The notes below the pieces were generated by a model. The model saw nothing but the letters and a program-made list of their open reading frames with translations, searched no databases and was not told the DNA's origin. DNA of 64,000 bases from Legionella donaldsonii (GTDB lineage Bacteria; Pseudomonadota; Gammaproteobacteria; Legionellales; Legionellaceae): assembly GCF_900452385.1 (NCBI RefSeq), contig NZ_UGOA01000003.1, positions 1-64,000 of the forward strand. Reading direction: 5' to 3'. The translations under genes and the position numbers were made by a program. Below, piece after piece: positions 1 to 7,120 of the stretch. The stretch's first letter is position 1, and the number at the start of each line of letters is the position of its first letter.

Positions 1-217
1 GTACATTAATTGGATTAGGAAGAAAGGTTCCTAGAAATCTAATCGTAGTCAATTGCAAAGCATAACCAAGCTTGTTGTAATCACGACGACATGTATTGAT
101 TAACTCCCTATCCTTGTCATCAAGGTAAAAATATTTGTCGAGTTGCTCTTGAGAAAGTTTATCAGGATAACGAGCGTAGCTCTGATATTGTTCATCAGTT
201 AAAAAATCAACAGGCAT
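1..217 (-). CDS. tnpA: Tn3-family transposase TnpA, N-terminal fragment cut by the window edge
   Basis: Reading the minus strand from the ATG at 215-217 gives an uninterrupted frame of 72 codons to the window edge. It begins MPVDFLTDEQ and continues with RYPDKLSQEQLDKYF and LGYALQLTTIRFLGTFL. This is the characteristic N-terminal domain (DUF4158 type) of Tn3-family DDE transposases, which are usually about 1000 residues long, so roughly 2.7 kb of the gene should lie outside. It is divergent from tnpR with the res region between them. TnpA would bind the 38-bp terminal repeats and carry out replicative transposition; the catalytic domain is not visible here. Confidence 0.88.
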   Translation of the reverse strand, partial: MPVDFLTDEQYQSYARYPDKLSQEQLDKYFYLDDKDRELINTCRRDYNKLGYALQLTTIRFLGTFLPNPINV

Positions 218-363
218 GCTTGTCCAGAAATATCCCATAAACAAAGGCCGGGATAGTACCTCAATGCAAGTTACATAATCAATTTGAAATATGGTTTAAA
301 AGACGTTAATTTAGTTACCAGTAAAGTGACTAATTTTATTTATTCTGAGGAATGCTTTCGTTG

Positions 364-391
364 AGTCACATAACCGGTCGTTTATGTGACT
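364..391. promoter_or_regulatory. res-like palindrome between tnpA and tnpR
   Basis: A perfect 10-bp inverted repeat, agtcacataa at 364-373 and ttatgtgact at 382-391, surrounds an 8-base centre containing cggtcgt. It lies in the 202-bp gap between the divergent tnpA and tnpR starts, where Tn3-family elements keep their resolution site and the promoters that resolvase represses. Only one clear subsite is visible; the other res subsites are not resolved by eye. A similar palindrome with the same centre lies beside the second resolvase at 54080-54111. Confidence 0.6.
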
Positions 392-419
392 TAATCACCA
401 TAATGATAAAGGATAAAAA

Positions 420-1033
420 ATGCTCATTGGATATGCCCGTGTATCAAAGGCAGATGGATCGCAGACAACCGATTTACAAAGAGATGCTCTATTGGCTGAG
501 GGTGTTAAAGAAGAATCAATTTATCAAGATCATGCATCAGGTAAGCGTGATGACAGACCTGGACTTCAAAACTGCCTAAAAGCCCTGCGAGAAGGTGATA
601 TATTAATTGTATGGAAATTAGATCGCCTAGGACGTAATCTTCACCATCTCGTTAATACAGTTCATGAATTAACCGCAAGAAAAATTGGCTTAAAAGTTCT
701 ACAGGTCATGGTGCCGCTATTGATACAACAACAGCTGCTGGGAAATTGGTATTTGGTATTTTTGCAGCACTTTCAGAGTTTGAACGAGAAATGATTAAGG
801 AACGTACACTCGCTGGAATAGCATCTGCCCGTGCCCGTGGACGGAAAGGTGGCCGTCCCTACAAAATGACTCAAGCAAAACTAAGACTTGCGATGGCTGC
901 TTTAGGTCAACTTGAAACTAAAATAGGACCGTTATGTGAAGAACTCGGAATTACAAAACAAACTTTATATCGGCATGTATCACCTACAGGTGAGTTACGA
1001 GAGGACGGGAAAAAATTACTTGGTATGGTCTGA
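420..1033 (+). pseudogene. tnpR: Serine resolvase TnpR with a single-base frameshift
   Basis: The first part (from ATG 420) gives the resolvase catalytic domain: LIGYARVS with the nucleophile Ser9, then DRPGL and KLDRLGRNL. At about position 700 the frame breaks. Inserting one base there restores TGHGAAIDTTTAAGK, followed in the other frame (to the stop at 1031-1033) by FEREMIKERTLAG, ARARGRKGGRP and a C-terminal helix-turn-helix with TLYRHV. The combined length, about 204 residues, is normal for a Tn3-family resolvase. As read, the product stops near codon 124 and lacks part of the long dimer helix and the DNA-binding domain, so cointegrate resolution by this copy should fail. A sequencing error remains possible. 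Confidence 0.87.
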
Positions 1034-1042
1034 GTAGGAATC

Positions 1043-1080
1043 CTTAGAGTAACTTTTCGTTCCAATGATTGTCGAACCCC
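1043..1080. repeat. Tn3-family 38-bp terminal inverted repeat (tnpR side)
   Basis: Read on the minus strand from 1080 inward, the sequence begins GGGGT, contains TGGAACGAAAA and ends with CTAAG at 1043. From memory this agrees with the 38-bp end of Tn3 itself at most positions, including the GGGG terminus and the TGGAACGAAAA block. It fixes the transposon boundary at 1080/1081. The interrupted traI frame reads into this repeat and stops at 1044-1046, so the last twelve residues or so of the truncated relaxase are transposon-encoded. Confidence 0.9.
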
Positions 1081-2963
1081 GTAGTCAAGTCAGCGTCCTT
1101 ATTGGTAAGGGCTGCAACTTGTGTGACCTCACTTTCTTTAAGTGTCAGACGGCAATAAGCGTTGGCGAGTTCCTCATGCGTTGCCAAGGTCTCGGTTATC
1201 TCAATGGCTGCTTCTTTAAGCGGGGTCGTCGATTCCCTTAAGATAAACCCTGCGGATTTCAGTGCTTTGATTGGACTTCCGGCATGAAAGCCTTCGGTAG
1301 AACAGGTATTGTTTAACAGTACCAGTCGTGAACGCCCGGGCTTAAGAGAGCGCTCAAGCTGGCTTAACTCCGCAAACCCAAGCTTTTGCGCATCATGGAC
1401 AATGATTACACCCTCTTTAAGCGAATCGTCTGCAGTAAAAGACGCGACTGTCTTTACGAGCTCTCCCTTAAAGCAGGATTTAACCCACTTCCAAAGGCTT
1501 GAGGTATCGCGTGAAAGATTAGCAGTTAAGCGATTTGCCTGCAGTCGTCCGGGATGAAGCACCTGCGTTTTAAGGCCTGCGTCCTCACTGGCATGCACGA
1601 GTGATTCAATCAGAGTTTTCTCATGGGTTAAGCCATGGACATCAATAAGCTGTACCCGGTCATGGCGACTTAATACTTCGCCGGCAAGGCCTCCCGCTTC
1701 AGTATAAATCGCCTCGGCACTGCCGCGAGAGACCTTAAACTGGCGAATAAATCCCTTTTCCTGTTTTAATAATTCGGCGGTTGTATAAGTGGTGTTTGCC
1801 TTCCCCAAAAGGACTTTGCTCTTAAAGCGCGCCGCAATCTCTTCTTCCAGCTCGCTGTGATGGATGGCAGCACGCGCAAACATAAAGGCAGTTCTGACTA
1901 AATCGCCATGCCTGATTTCAGTGCTGAATGGACTTAATTCAGCAAGAGCCGCATCAATCGCCTCTTTTGCCGTCTCACTCACTTCAATTCCTTCAAGAGG
2001 GGTTATTAAACCCTGTCCGCGCACTTTGCTTTCCGCAATAAGCCCTTCCAAGTCAACGCCGCACTGCCTTGCTTCTTCTTGCCATTGTTGATGAAGGGCG
2101 GCACTATCAATATCGGCTTTACGTTGCCTCGTATCAAGGGTTGCAATTTCAGCCGCTTTAGCCCCTGAAAGTCCTTTTTCTTCAAGACGGTCTAAAATCT
2201 GAGTTCGTCGTTTTGAGGTTTGTTTCAGGTAGTGCTCTGGCACCCCTTTGATTTCAAAATTGCCATAGCGGTCTTTAATCTCAATCTCAAACCCAAGTTC
2301 ACAAACCCCTTTGGCCAGCGAGGAATTATAAATCAACCCCAGATAATGCTGATTCTGATATAAAAACTCCCTAAATCCGTGCTCCAACTGGGATTTATCC
2401 TGCTTTGAGCGCGAAGCTAAGGCACGCCACTGGCCATCATGACGCTTCGTCATATTCATGATTACGCCATGGTCGTGCAGCAGCGGGTCGAGCTCACGGG
2501 ATGTGGTATGCTGAAAGAGTGCCACGACGAGGTTTTGTGTTTTTTCAAAGCGCGTTTCCCCATTTAAAGTCATTCTTGCCTCAGCAGCTAGTGTTTCAAT
2601 CACCTTAAAAGTCTCGCGAACAGCTGCATTATGCGCATCTACCAGTCGCCTGTCGCCGCCGACTAATGCCAGTGTTGAGATGGATTTAGGAGCAGACAGG
2701 GTGACGTCCGTTCCCGGGCGATGCTTGACCTCACCCTCTCCGATGTTTATCCCTAATTGCTGACCTGAGGGGAGCTTGCCTTCGAGCAGTGTTAAAAAGG
2801 GCTCGGGCAGGACTTCGCCTGCTAAGCTCAAAGCGCCAGCCCCCCTCCCATACCAAGCGCTTGCCTGCTGCAGTTCGTCTTTGTCAGACAGGTAATAATT
2901 GTCTTTGGCGGAATAGTAATGCAGGGCATCAGCAGCACTTGTTACCGGTTTAATTGAGAGCAT
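1044..2963 (-). CDS. traI: TraI relaxase, 5' fragment truncated by Tn3-family insertion
   Basis: MOB-F conjugative relaxase that would nick oriT and pilot the strand into the recipient. The TrwC/TraI domain covers about residues 1-300. It has the tyrosine quartet at Y16, Y17, Y23 and Y24 (the same numbers as in F TraI) and the metal-binding histidines in HTTSRELDPLLHDHG at H152, H163 and H165. From about residue 330 a TraI-type helicase domain begins, but its Walker A region reads HGLTHEKT (443-450), missing the usual second glycine. Sequence from about residue 627 is transposon-derived. The 3' part of the gene is at 61686-64000. The fragment keeps a complete relaxase domain and might still nick; loss of the rest should hamper transfer. 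Confidence 0.93.
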   Translation of the reverse strand: MLSIKPVTSAADALHYYSAKDNYYLSDKDELQQASAWYGRGAGALSLAGEVLPEPFLTLLEGKLPSGQQLGINIGEGEVKHRPGTDVTLSAPKSISTLALVGGDRRLVDAHNAAVRETFKVIETLAAEARMTLNGETRFEKTQNLVVALFQHTTSRELDPLLHDHGVIMNMTKRHDGQWRALASRSKQDKSQLEHGFREFLYQNQHYLGLIYNSSLAKGVCELGFEIEIKDRYGNFEIKGVPEHYLKQTSKRRTQILDRLEEKGLSGAKAAEIATLDTRQRKADIDSAALHQQWQEEARQCGVDLEGLIAESKVRGQGLITPLEGIEVSETAKEAIDAALAELSPFSTEIRHGDLVRTAFMFARAAIHHSELEEEIAARFKSKVLLGKANTTYTTAELLKQEKGFIRQFKVSRGSAEAIYTEAGGLAGEVLSRHDRVQLIDVHGLTHEKTLIESLVHASEDAGLKTQVLHPGRLQANRLTANLSRDTSSLWKWVKSCFKGELVKTVASFTADDSLKEGVIIVHDAQKLGFAELSQLERSLKPGRSRLVLLNNTCSTEGFHAGSPIKALKSAGFILRESTTPLKEAAIEITETLATHEELANAYCRLTLKESEVTQVAALTNKDADLTTGFDNHWNEKLL

Positions 2964-3017
2964 GGCTTTTCCTTTTAGTAAACGCCCGTCCTTGAGACGT
3001 TGCTTGAAAAAACAGAT

Positions 3018-4421
3018 TTATTGAGTGAAACGCAAGACCTCTTCTAAATCATTAGAAGCAACCTGTTGATTAAGAGGCGGTTCTTTGTCAATGCGTGGCA
3101 GGCGAGTGGGTTGAACCTCTTCGTCCAATTCGTCTTCATTAGCGGCCTGCAAAGGCAGATTCGAATCGGTGAGCGAAAGAAGTGCCTTGGCCGGACTGCT
3201 CATCCCCTGCTTTAAGGCTTTAAGTACCTCGGTCATGGCACCTTGCTGCAAATCCAAGGCTTCTTTACGTCGTAACAGGGCTTTATCTTGCATAGCTTGC
3301 TGCTTTTCTTTTTCCTTCAGGTGAGTAGCCAGAGGATGGGTTGATGGGCAAAGGGAGCTTTCAGGTAACACCTTAATCTCACGAAGACGATGCTGGAGGT
3401 TTTCAGCAAGGCGTGCCTGATTCCACGAAACAGCCCTCGTTTTAGCAAACCCTGTCAGTGCTATTGCGGCCATACAGCCGCCACTAAGCAGCAACCCAGG
3501 CGGCGAAAAGCACCATAGAGTGACTATTGCGGTCGATGTTGTGGCCGCCAGAAGCTTAATTCCTACGGTCTGCCAGGCATTTCTTCGATGGCTTTCAGCA
3601 CGATGGGCAGAGGCTAAAGCCTCCCAGGGCGCATCCGTGCTTAAAAGGGATGAGGCGGCTTTATCGGTATAAAGGCTTTGTACCAGGGTGACTAATCCTT
3701 TCAGCACATCAATGCCTGCAGAAGCCACAAAGAGTGAGGCCACTGTCGTTGTCATAAGCCCTGCAGCGAGATAACAGAGGGTGTAGGCCGCGATGGCAAA
3801 ACCCGCACTTAAGCCATGAAAAATGAGAGAGCCTGCCTTGGCGGCAGTTCCTTTTTTTGAACTGCTCAGTGTGGAGTAGGTCTGAGCTCCGAGGCCTGCA
3901 ACCTGGTAAACCAAGCCCGCAAGTGCTAAGTGACGGGGTAAAATCTGGCTTGCCACTCGATTTAAAAAGGGGGAAACGGTCTCTTTAAGCCAAAGGGCTG
4001 CCTGGCGTATTAAGTCACGATTAAAAAAAGCCAGCGCACCACTGCCGGTGAGTCCCACTACGGGCAAGAGTACTGAAAGTGAGCTTTTTGGTTTTGATGT
4101 GGCGTCAATCAGTTTAAATAAAGCCTTAAGATGGTGATGATTATCCTGATAAAGCAGCAATAGTAGTTCATAGAGGTTATCTGCTTCCCCAAGAAGCTCA
4201 CGTTGTCTTTCCAAAGGAATGGCAAGACTTCCCAAAATCGCCGTGATAAAGGCATCATCGGGTGGCAAGCCAATTGATTTAATCAGTGTCCTTCCATCAC
4301 AGTTTAATGCCTTAGCCTGCACGGTGAGGCGGGCGCGAACGAGTGCTGTCTCCTCACCGTGTAAGTAATGCAGTACGATTTCTTTGATTGAGGTTGTGTG
4401 CGTTTTGGTCATTCGAGGCAT
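3018..4421 (-). CDS. Multi-TM protein between traD and traI, unknown function
   Basis: A 467-residue protein I cannot assign to a family. It lies between traD and traI, all on the minus strand, with 53-54 bp gaps on both sides, so it probably belongs to the transfer operon. Hydrophobic segments cluster between about residues 115 and 340 (for example SLSVLLPVVGLTGSGALAFF, GFAIAAYTLCYLAAGLM and two further stretches near 300-335), suggesting four to six membrane spans. The C-terminal quarter is polar, with a charged, possibly coiled stretch near 370-400 and an acidic region near 435. F plasmid has no gene of this size at this position. Confidence 0.7.
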   Translation of the reverse strand: MPRMTKTHTTSIKEIVLHYLHGEETALVRARLTVQAKALNCDGRTLIKSIGLPPDDAFITAILGSLAIPLERQRELLGEADNLYELLLLLYQDNHHHLKALFKLIDATSKPKSSLSVLLPVVGLTGSGALAFFNRDLIRQAALWLKETVSPFLNRVASQILPRHLALAGLVYQVAGLGAQTYSTLSSSKKGTAAKAGSLIFHGLSAGFAIAAYTLCYLAAGLMTTTVASLFVASAGIDVLKGLVTLVQSLYTDKAASSLLSTDAPWEALASAHRAESHRRNAWQTVGIKLLAATTSTAIVTLWCFSPPGLLLSGGCMAAIALTGFAKTRAVSWNQARLAENLQHRLREIKVLPESSLCPSTHPLATHLKEKEKQQAMQDKALLRRKEALDLQQGAMTEVLKALKQGMSSPAKALLSLTDSNLPLQAANEDELDEEVQPTRLPRIDKEPPLNQQVASNDLEEVLRFTQ

Positions 4422-4474
4422 TGCCTTCTCCTTTTCCAGTGGTAACCCTGCCCCTGTTGGCCGAGTTCATTTTT

Positions 4475-6424
4475 TTACAAGCGGATTTCAACGTCTTTTT
4501 GTGGCAGGCAAGATTCATTGATAGCTGCCATATCAATTCCTGTCAGGTTTTCAAGGCGTTTCTCGTCATTGATGATTAGGTTGGCGCTCTGCTCAAACAC
4601 TTGGATTTTTTTAACCGCGTCATCGCATAAGGGATTTTGCGCAGCATTTAAAATCTCGCTAGTCAGACCGTCTAAGGCATCAAAATCAATGGGTCGCTCA
4701 ATGAGTGGCTCAGTAATGCTTTTGCGTTTTAAATAAGCGGATTTCATCCGGGCGATGGGGTGGTCTCCTGCCAGGCGGATATAACATTCCTGGTCTTCCA
4801 GGGTCATGATTTCACCCTCATCCACCGTTTTGCGCTTAATGCGCTGTGTACTCATGGTGTTCCCATCACGAATGGAGTTTGGCCCATAAGACTGGCTCTC
4901 CCTCACCTCATCCAGCGTCTGCTCGCCTAAATCCTCGGATACCCAGCGCGCTACGCGGCCTTTGGGACTTCGAAAATAAACACTGGTGTTGAATAAATCG
5001 GAGATGGCATAGGCCTCATGTTGACCATAGAGAAATTCAAGCTGGGAAATGGATTGAATGCCAATAGCAACGCAGCCGCCAAATTTTCGAATGTCGGCTA
5101 AGGTATCAGAGAGCATCTCCAGGCGGTGAAGGCTCGCCAGCTCATCCATAATGAGCCATATTCGCCTGCCGGTGTTGGCTTTTAAGGACTGAATCCCCTG
5201 CATGGCAAGGCCAAGCCAGAGCGATATAAGCGGCTTGATTTCGCGGTGGTATTGCGAGCGTGATGTGATAAAAAGCCAGCCTTTCTCAGACTGGGAAGGC
5301 TGGCTGGCCTCGTTAATCCAACCCTTAATTGAAAAGGCCTTATCCCCGGAAAGCCCTTCTAAAAAACGCAATGCTTTGGTGTAGGTGGCCAGCACTGATT
5401 TGATGGAAATGGCGGTTTTTTCAATTTCTTTGCTGACAAGGTTTTCTGACTCAGTTCCTTTGAGCAGGTCGCGCATTTCATCAAGACTTGTCGTGAGAAG
5501 CAGTCTTAATAAGGTCAATGCACTGCGGTCTTCCCGTCCCCGCATCCGCCAGGCAGTACTGGTAAGAATGGTACGGGCAGAATCGACCCAAAAAGGATCG
5601 CTTCCCTGCACCGACTTTGGGATGAGATAAGTGGCGAGATTGCCAAGCTCCATGGGGTTTTCACATTCCGCCCATAAATCCCAGTTAGCACATAGGGCTG
5701 ATACCGGGTTTAATTCCACATCAGTCGCCTCATTAAAAAAATAAGGCTTGATGGTGCATTCTTTGTCATAAATAATGGCAGGCTCACCTAAGCGGCGAAT
5801 TTCATCCAAAAGGCGCATGATGGCCTGAGTTTTCCCGGTTCCTGTGGAGCCATGAAAGAAAATTCCCTGGAATTCCGACCTGGCGGGCAACGGAAGCTGA
5901 TTTAACAGACGAATATCGGATTTGCCGCGCCGTGATTTTTCAACCGATTGAATGGCTTCCTTGGGTGTTTTGGCAAGACGAGTTCCTGAAATGAACTTAT
6001 CCTGGCTGTATTTCTCCCCTTTCTTGATAAAAAAACGGGTAAAAAATACGGTAATGCCACAATAGATAAAAGCACCGGTAATCAGGGCGGCCATGCTTTT
6101 TTTAAACAGGGTTGTTTTCGCCTGCTCCACCGCCGCCTGGATACCCGGTGAATGCAAAAAATAATGCGCATCAAAACCACCCACACCGGCTTTTGACCAT
6201 ACAATCACTTCTTCATAGTGTAAATGGTGCAGGAAATCACAGTAGGCCTGTAGTGCAAGCAGCCTGATTTCCTCATGTGATGAGCCAATCATCAGCAGAA
6301 GAACAAGCAGCACATAACCTATGATTGCCCAATGCAGAATGCGGTTGGTAACCTGAGCCATCATGGTGGTGCTATAGCCAAAAATCTGGCCGCCACGGAT
6401 AAACTGCAGTAGTTTTAATAACAT
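4475..6424 (-). CDS. traD: TraD type IV coupling protein
   Basis: Inner-membrane ATPase of the VirD4/TraD class that links the relaxosome to the mating channel. Two N-terminal membrane spans lie at about residues 31-47 and 111-131. Walker A is GSTGTGKT (192-199) and Walker B is IWLIMDEL (422-429), followed by a TraD/TrwB-type motor domain with TSRSQYHREIKPL near 388 and a Q-rich GIQSISQLEFLYG motif. At 649 residues it is shorter than F TraD (717) because the long C-terminal tail is reduced. Its place downstream of traG and upstream of traI matches F. Confidence 0.95.
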   Translation of the reverse strand: MLLKLLQFIRGGQIFGYSTTMMAQVTNRILHWAIIGYVLLVLLLMIGSSHEEIRLLALQAYCDFLHHLHYEEVIVWSKAGVGGFDAHYFLHSPGIQAAVEQAKTTLFKKSMAALITGAFIYCGITVFFTRFFIKKGEKYSQDKFISGTRLAKTPKEAIQSVEKSRRGKSDIRLLNQLPLPARSEFQGIFFHGSTGTGKTQAIMRLLDEIRRLGEPAIIYDKECTIKPYFFNEATDVELNPVSALCANWDLWAECENPMELGNLATYLIPKSVQGSDPFWVDSARTILTSTAWRMRGREDRSALTLLRLLLTTSLDEMRDLLKGTESENLVSKEIEKTAISIKSVLATYTKALRFLEGLSGDKAFSIKGWINEASQPSQSEKGWLFITSRSQYHREIKPLISLWLGLAMQGIQSLKANTGRRIWLIMDELASLHRLEMLSDTLADIRKFGGCVAIGIQSISQLEFLYGQHEAYAISDLFNTSVYFRSPKGRVARWVSEDLGEQTLDEVRESQSYGPNSIRDGNTMSTQRIKRKTVDEGEIMTLEDQECYIRLAGDHPIARMKSAYLKRKSITEPLIERPIDFDALDGLTSEILNAAQNPLCDDAVKKIQVFEQSANLIINDEKRLENLTGIDMAAINESCLPQKDVEIRL

Positions 6425-6517
6425 AAGTCTGTCCCAAGGATGTTATTACCGTCTCGTCCCTGAAACTGGCTTATTTGTTTTAGTCAGTTATCGCTGTTCT
6501 TAAATTTAAGCGCTAAA

Positions 6518-7120
6518 TCATCGCTCCTCAGAAGAAAACAGCGTTGCTTTCTGCATTTTTTCACCAAAAGCTGACACCAGCTCAATCAGCATGCCAAAGC
6601 CTAAACGCTCGCTTTCGATGCCGGCTAAAAGACCGGTGATCACAAGGCTGAAAATACAAGCTCCAAATTGAGTAAAGAGAATGTCAAAAAACTCAAGCCC
6701 GCCATGGACGGAACTCATATAACTAATTCCGGCATAGGAAATTGAAAAAATAAGGAAGTAAATCTTCACCAAAAGAAAGATTTTTTCTCTGACAAAATCT
6801 TCTGATTTAAGCCGGCATTGAATCAGCTTATCAAAGAGAATAAAGCTGCGGATAAAGAAAACTGGAATCAGGGAAAAAGCAAGGGTTAAAAACCATGTCT
6901 TAATCAACAGAGAAAGTGATAAATCGACACGGTAACTACCGACCAGCTTAAACCAAAGTTGCACCACTACATTGACCGCCAGCATAAAAAAGGATGACTT
7001 AAGAACAGCCGAAAGCAACGCTCCATAATAGTCTTTCGCTGGCACAATATCCATTTCAAGCGTGGAAATGGTGTGCAAATCACTCTTTAAGTCGTCCTTT
7101 AGTTTTTGATAATCCATCAT
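6518..7120 (-). CDS. Inner-membrane protein in the traS position (possible entry exclusion)
   Basis: A protein of about 200 residues with four to five hydrophobic segments, lying between traG and traD, where F carries the entry-exclusion gene traS. An upstream in-frame ATG at 7156 exists, but an AAGGA ribosome site sits just before a run of three ATG codons at 7123, 7120 and 7117, so I place the start there; it overlaps the end of traG by about 40 bp. TraS-type proteins share little sequence, so position and membrane character are the only support for an exclusion role. It could instead be an unrelated operon member. Confidence 0.7.
   Translation of the reverse strand: MMDYQKLKDDLKSDLHTISTLEMDIVPAKDYYGALLSAVLKSSFFMLAVNVVVQLWFKLVGSYRVDLSLSLLIKTWFLTLAFSLIPVFFIRSFILFDKLIQCRLKSEDFVREKIFLLVKIYFLIFSISYAGISYMSSVHGGLEFFDILFTQFGACIFSLVITGLLAGIESERLGFGMLIELVSAFGEKMQKATLFSSEER

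Larger units (their letters stand above)
1..1080. mobile_element. Tn3-family transposon, right-hand part (left end outside window)
   Basis: The segment holds, in order, the start of a Tn3-family transposase on the minus strand, a res-like palindrome, a divergent serine resolvase gene and a 38-bp terminal inverted repeat whose outer end is at 1080. This is the standard layout of a Tn3-family unit with divergent tnpA and tnpR. The element interrupts traI: relaxase coding sequence resumes right after position 1080. The five bases at 1081-1085 (gtagt) are the expected target duplication; the matching copy would lie beyond the other end, outside the window. Confidence 0.9.
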
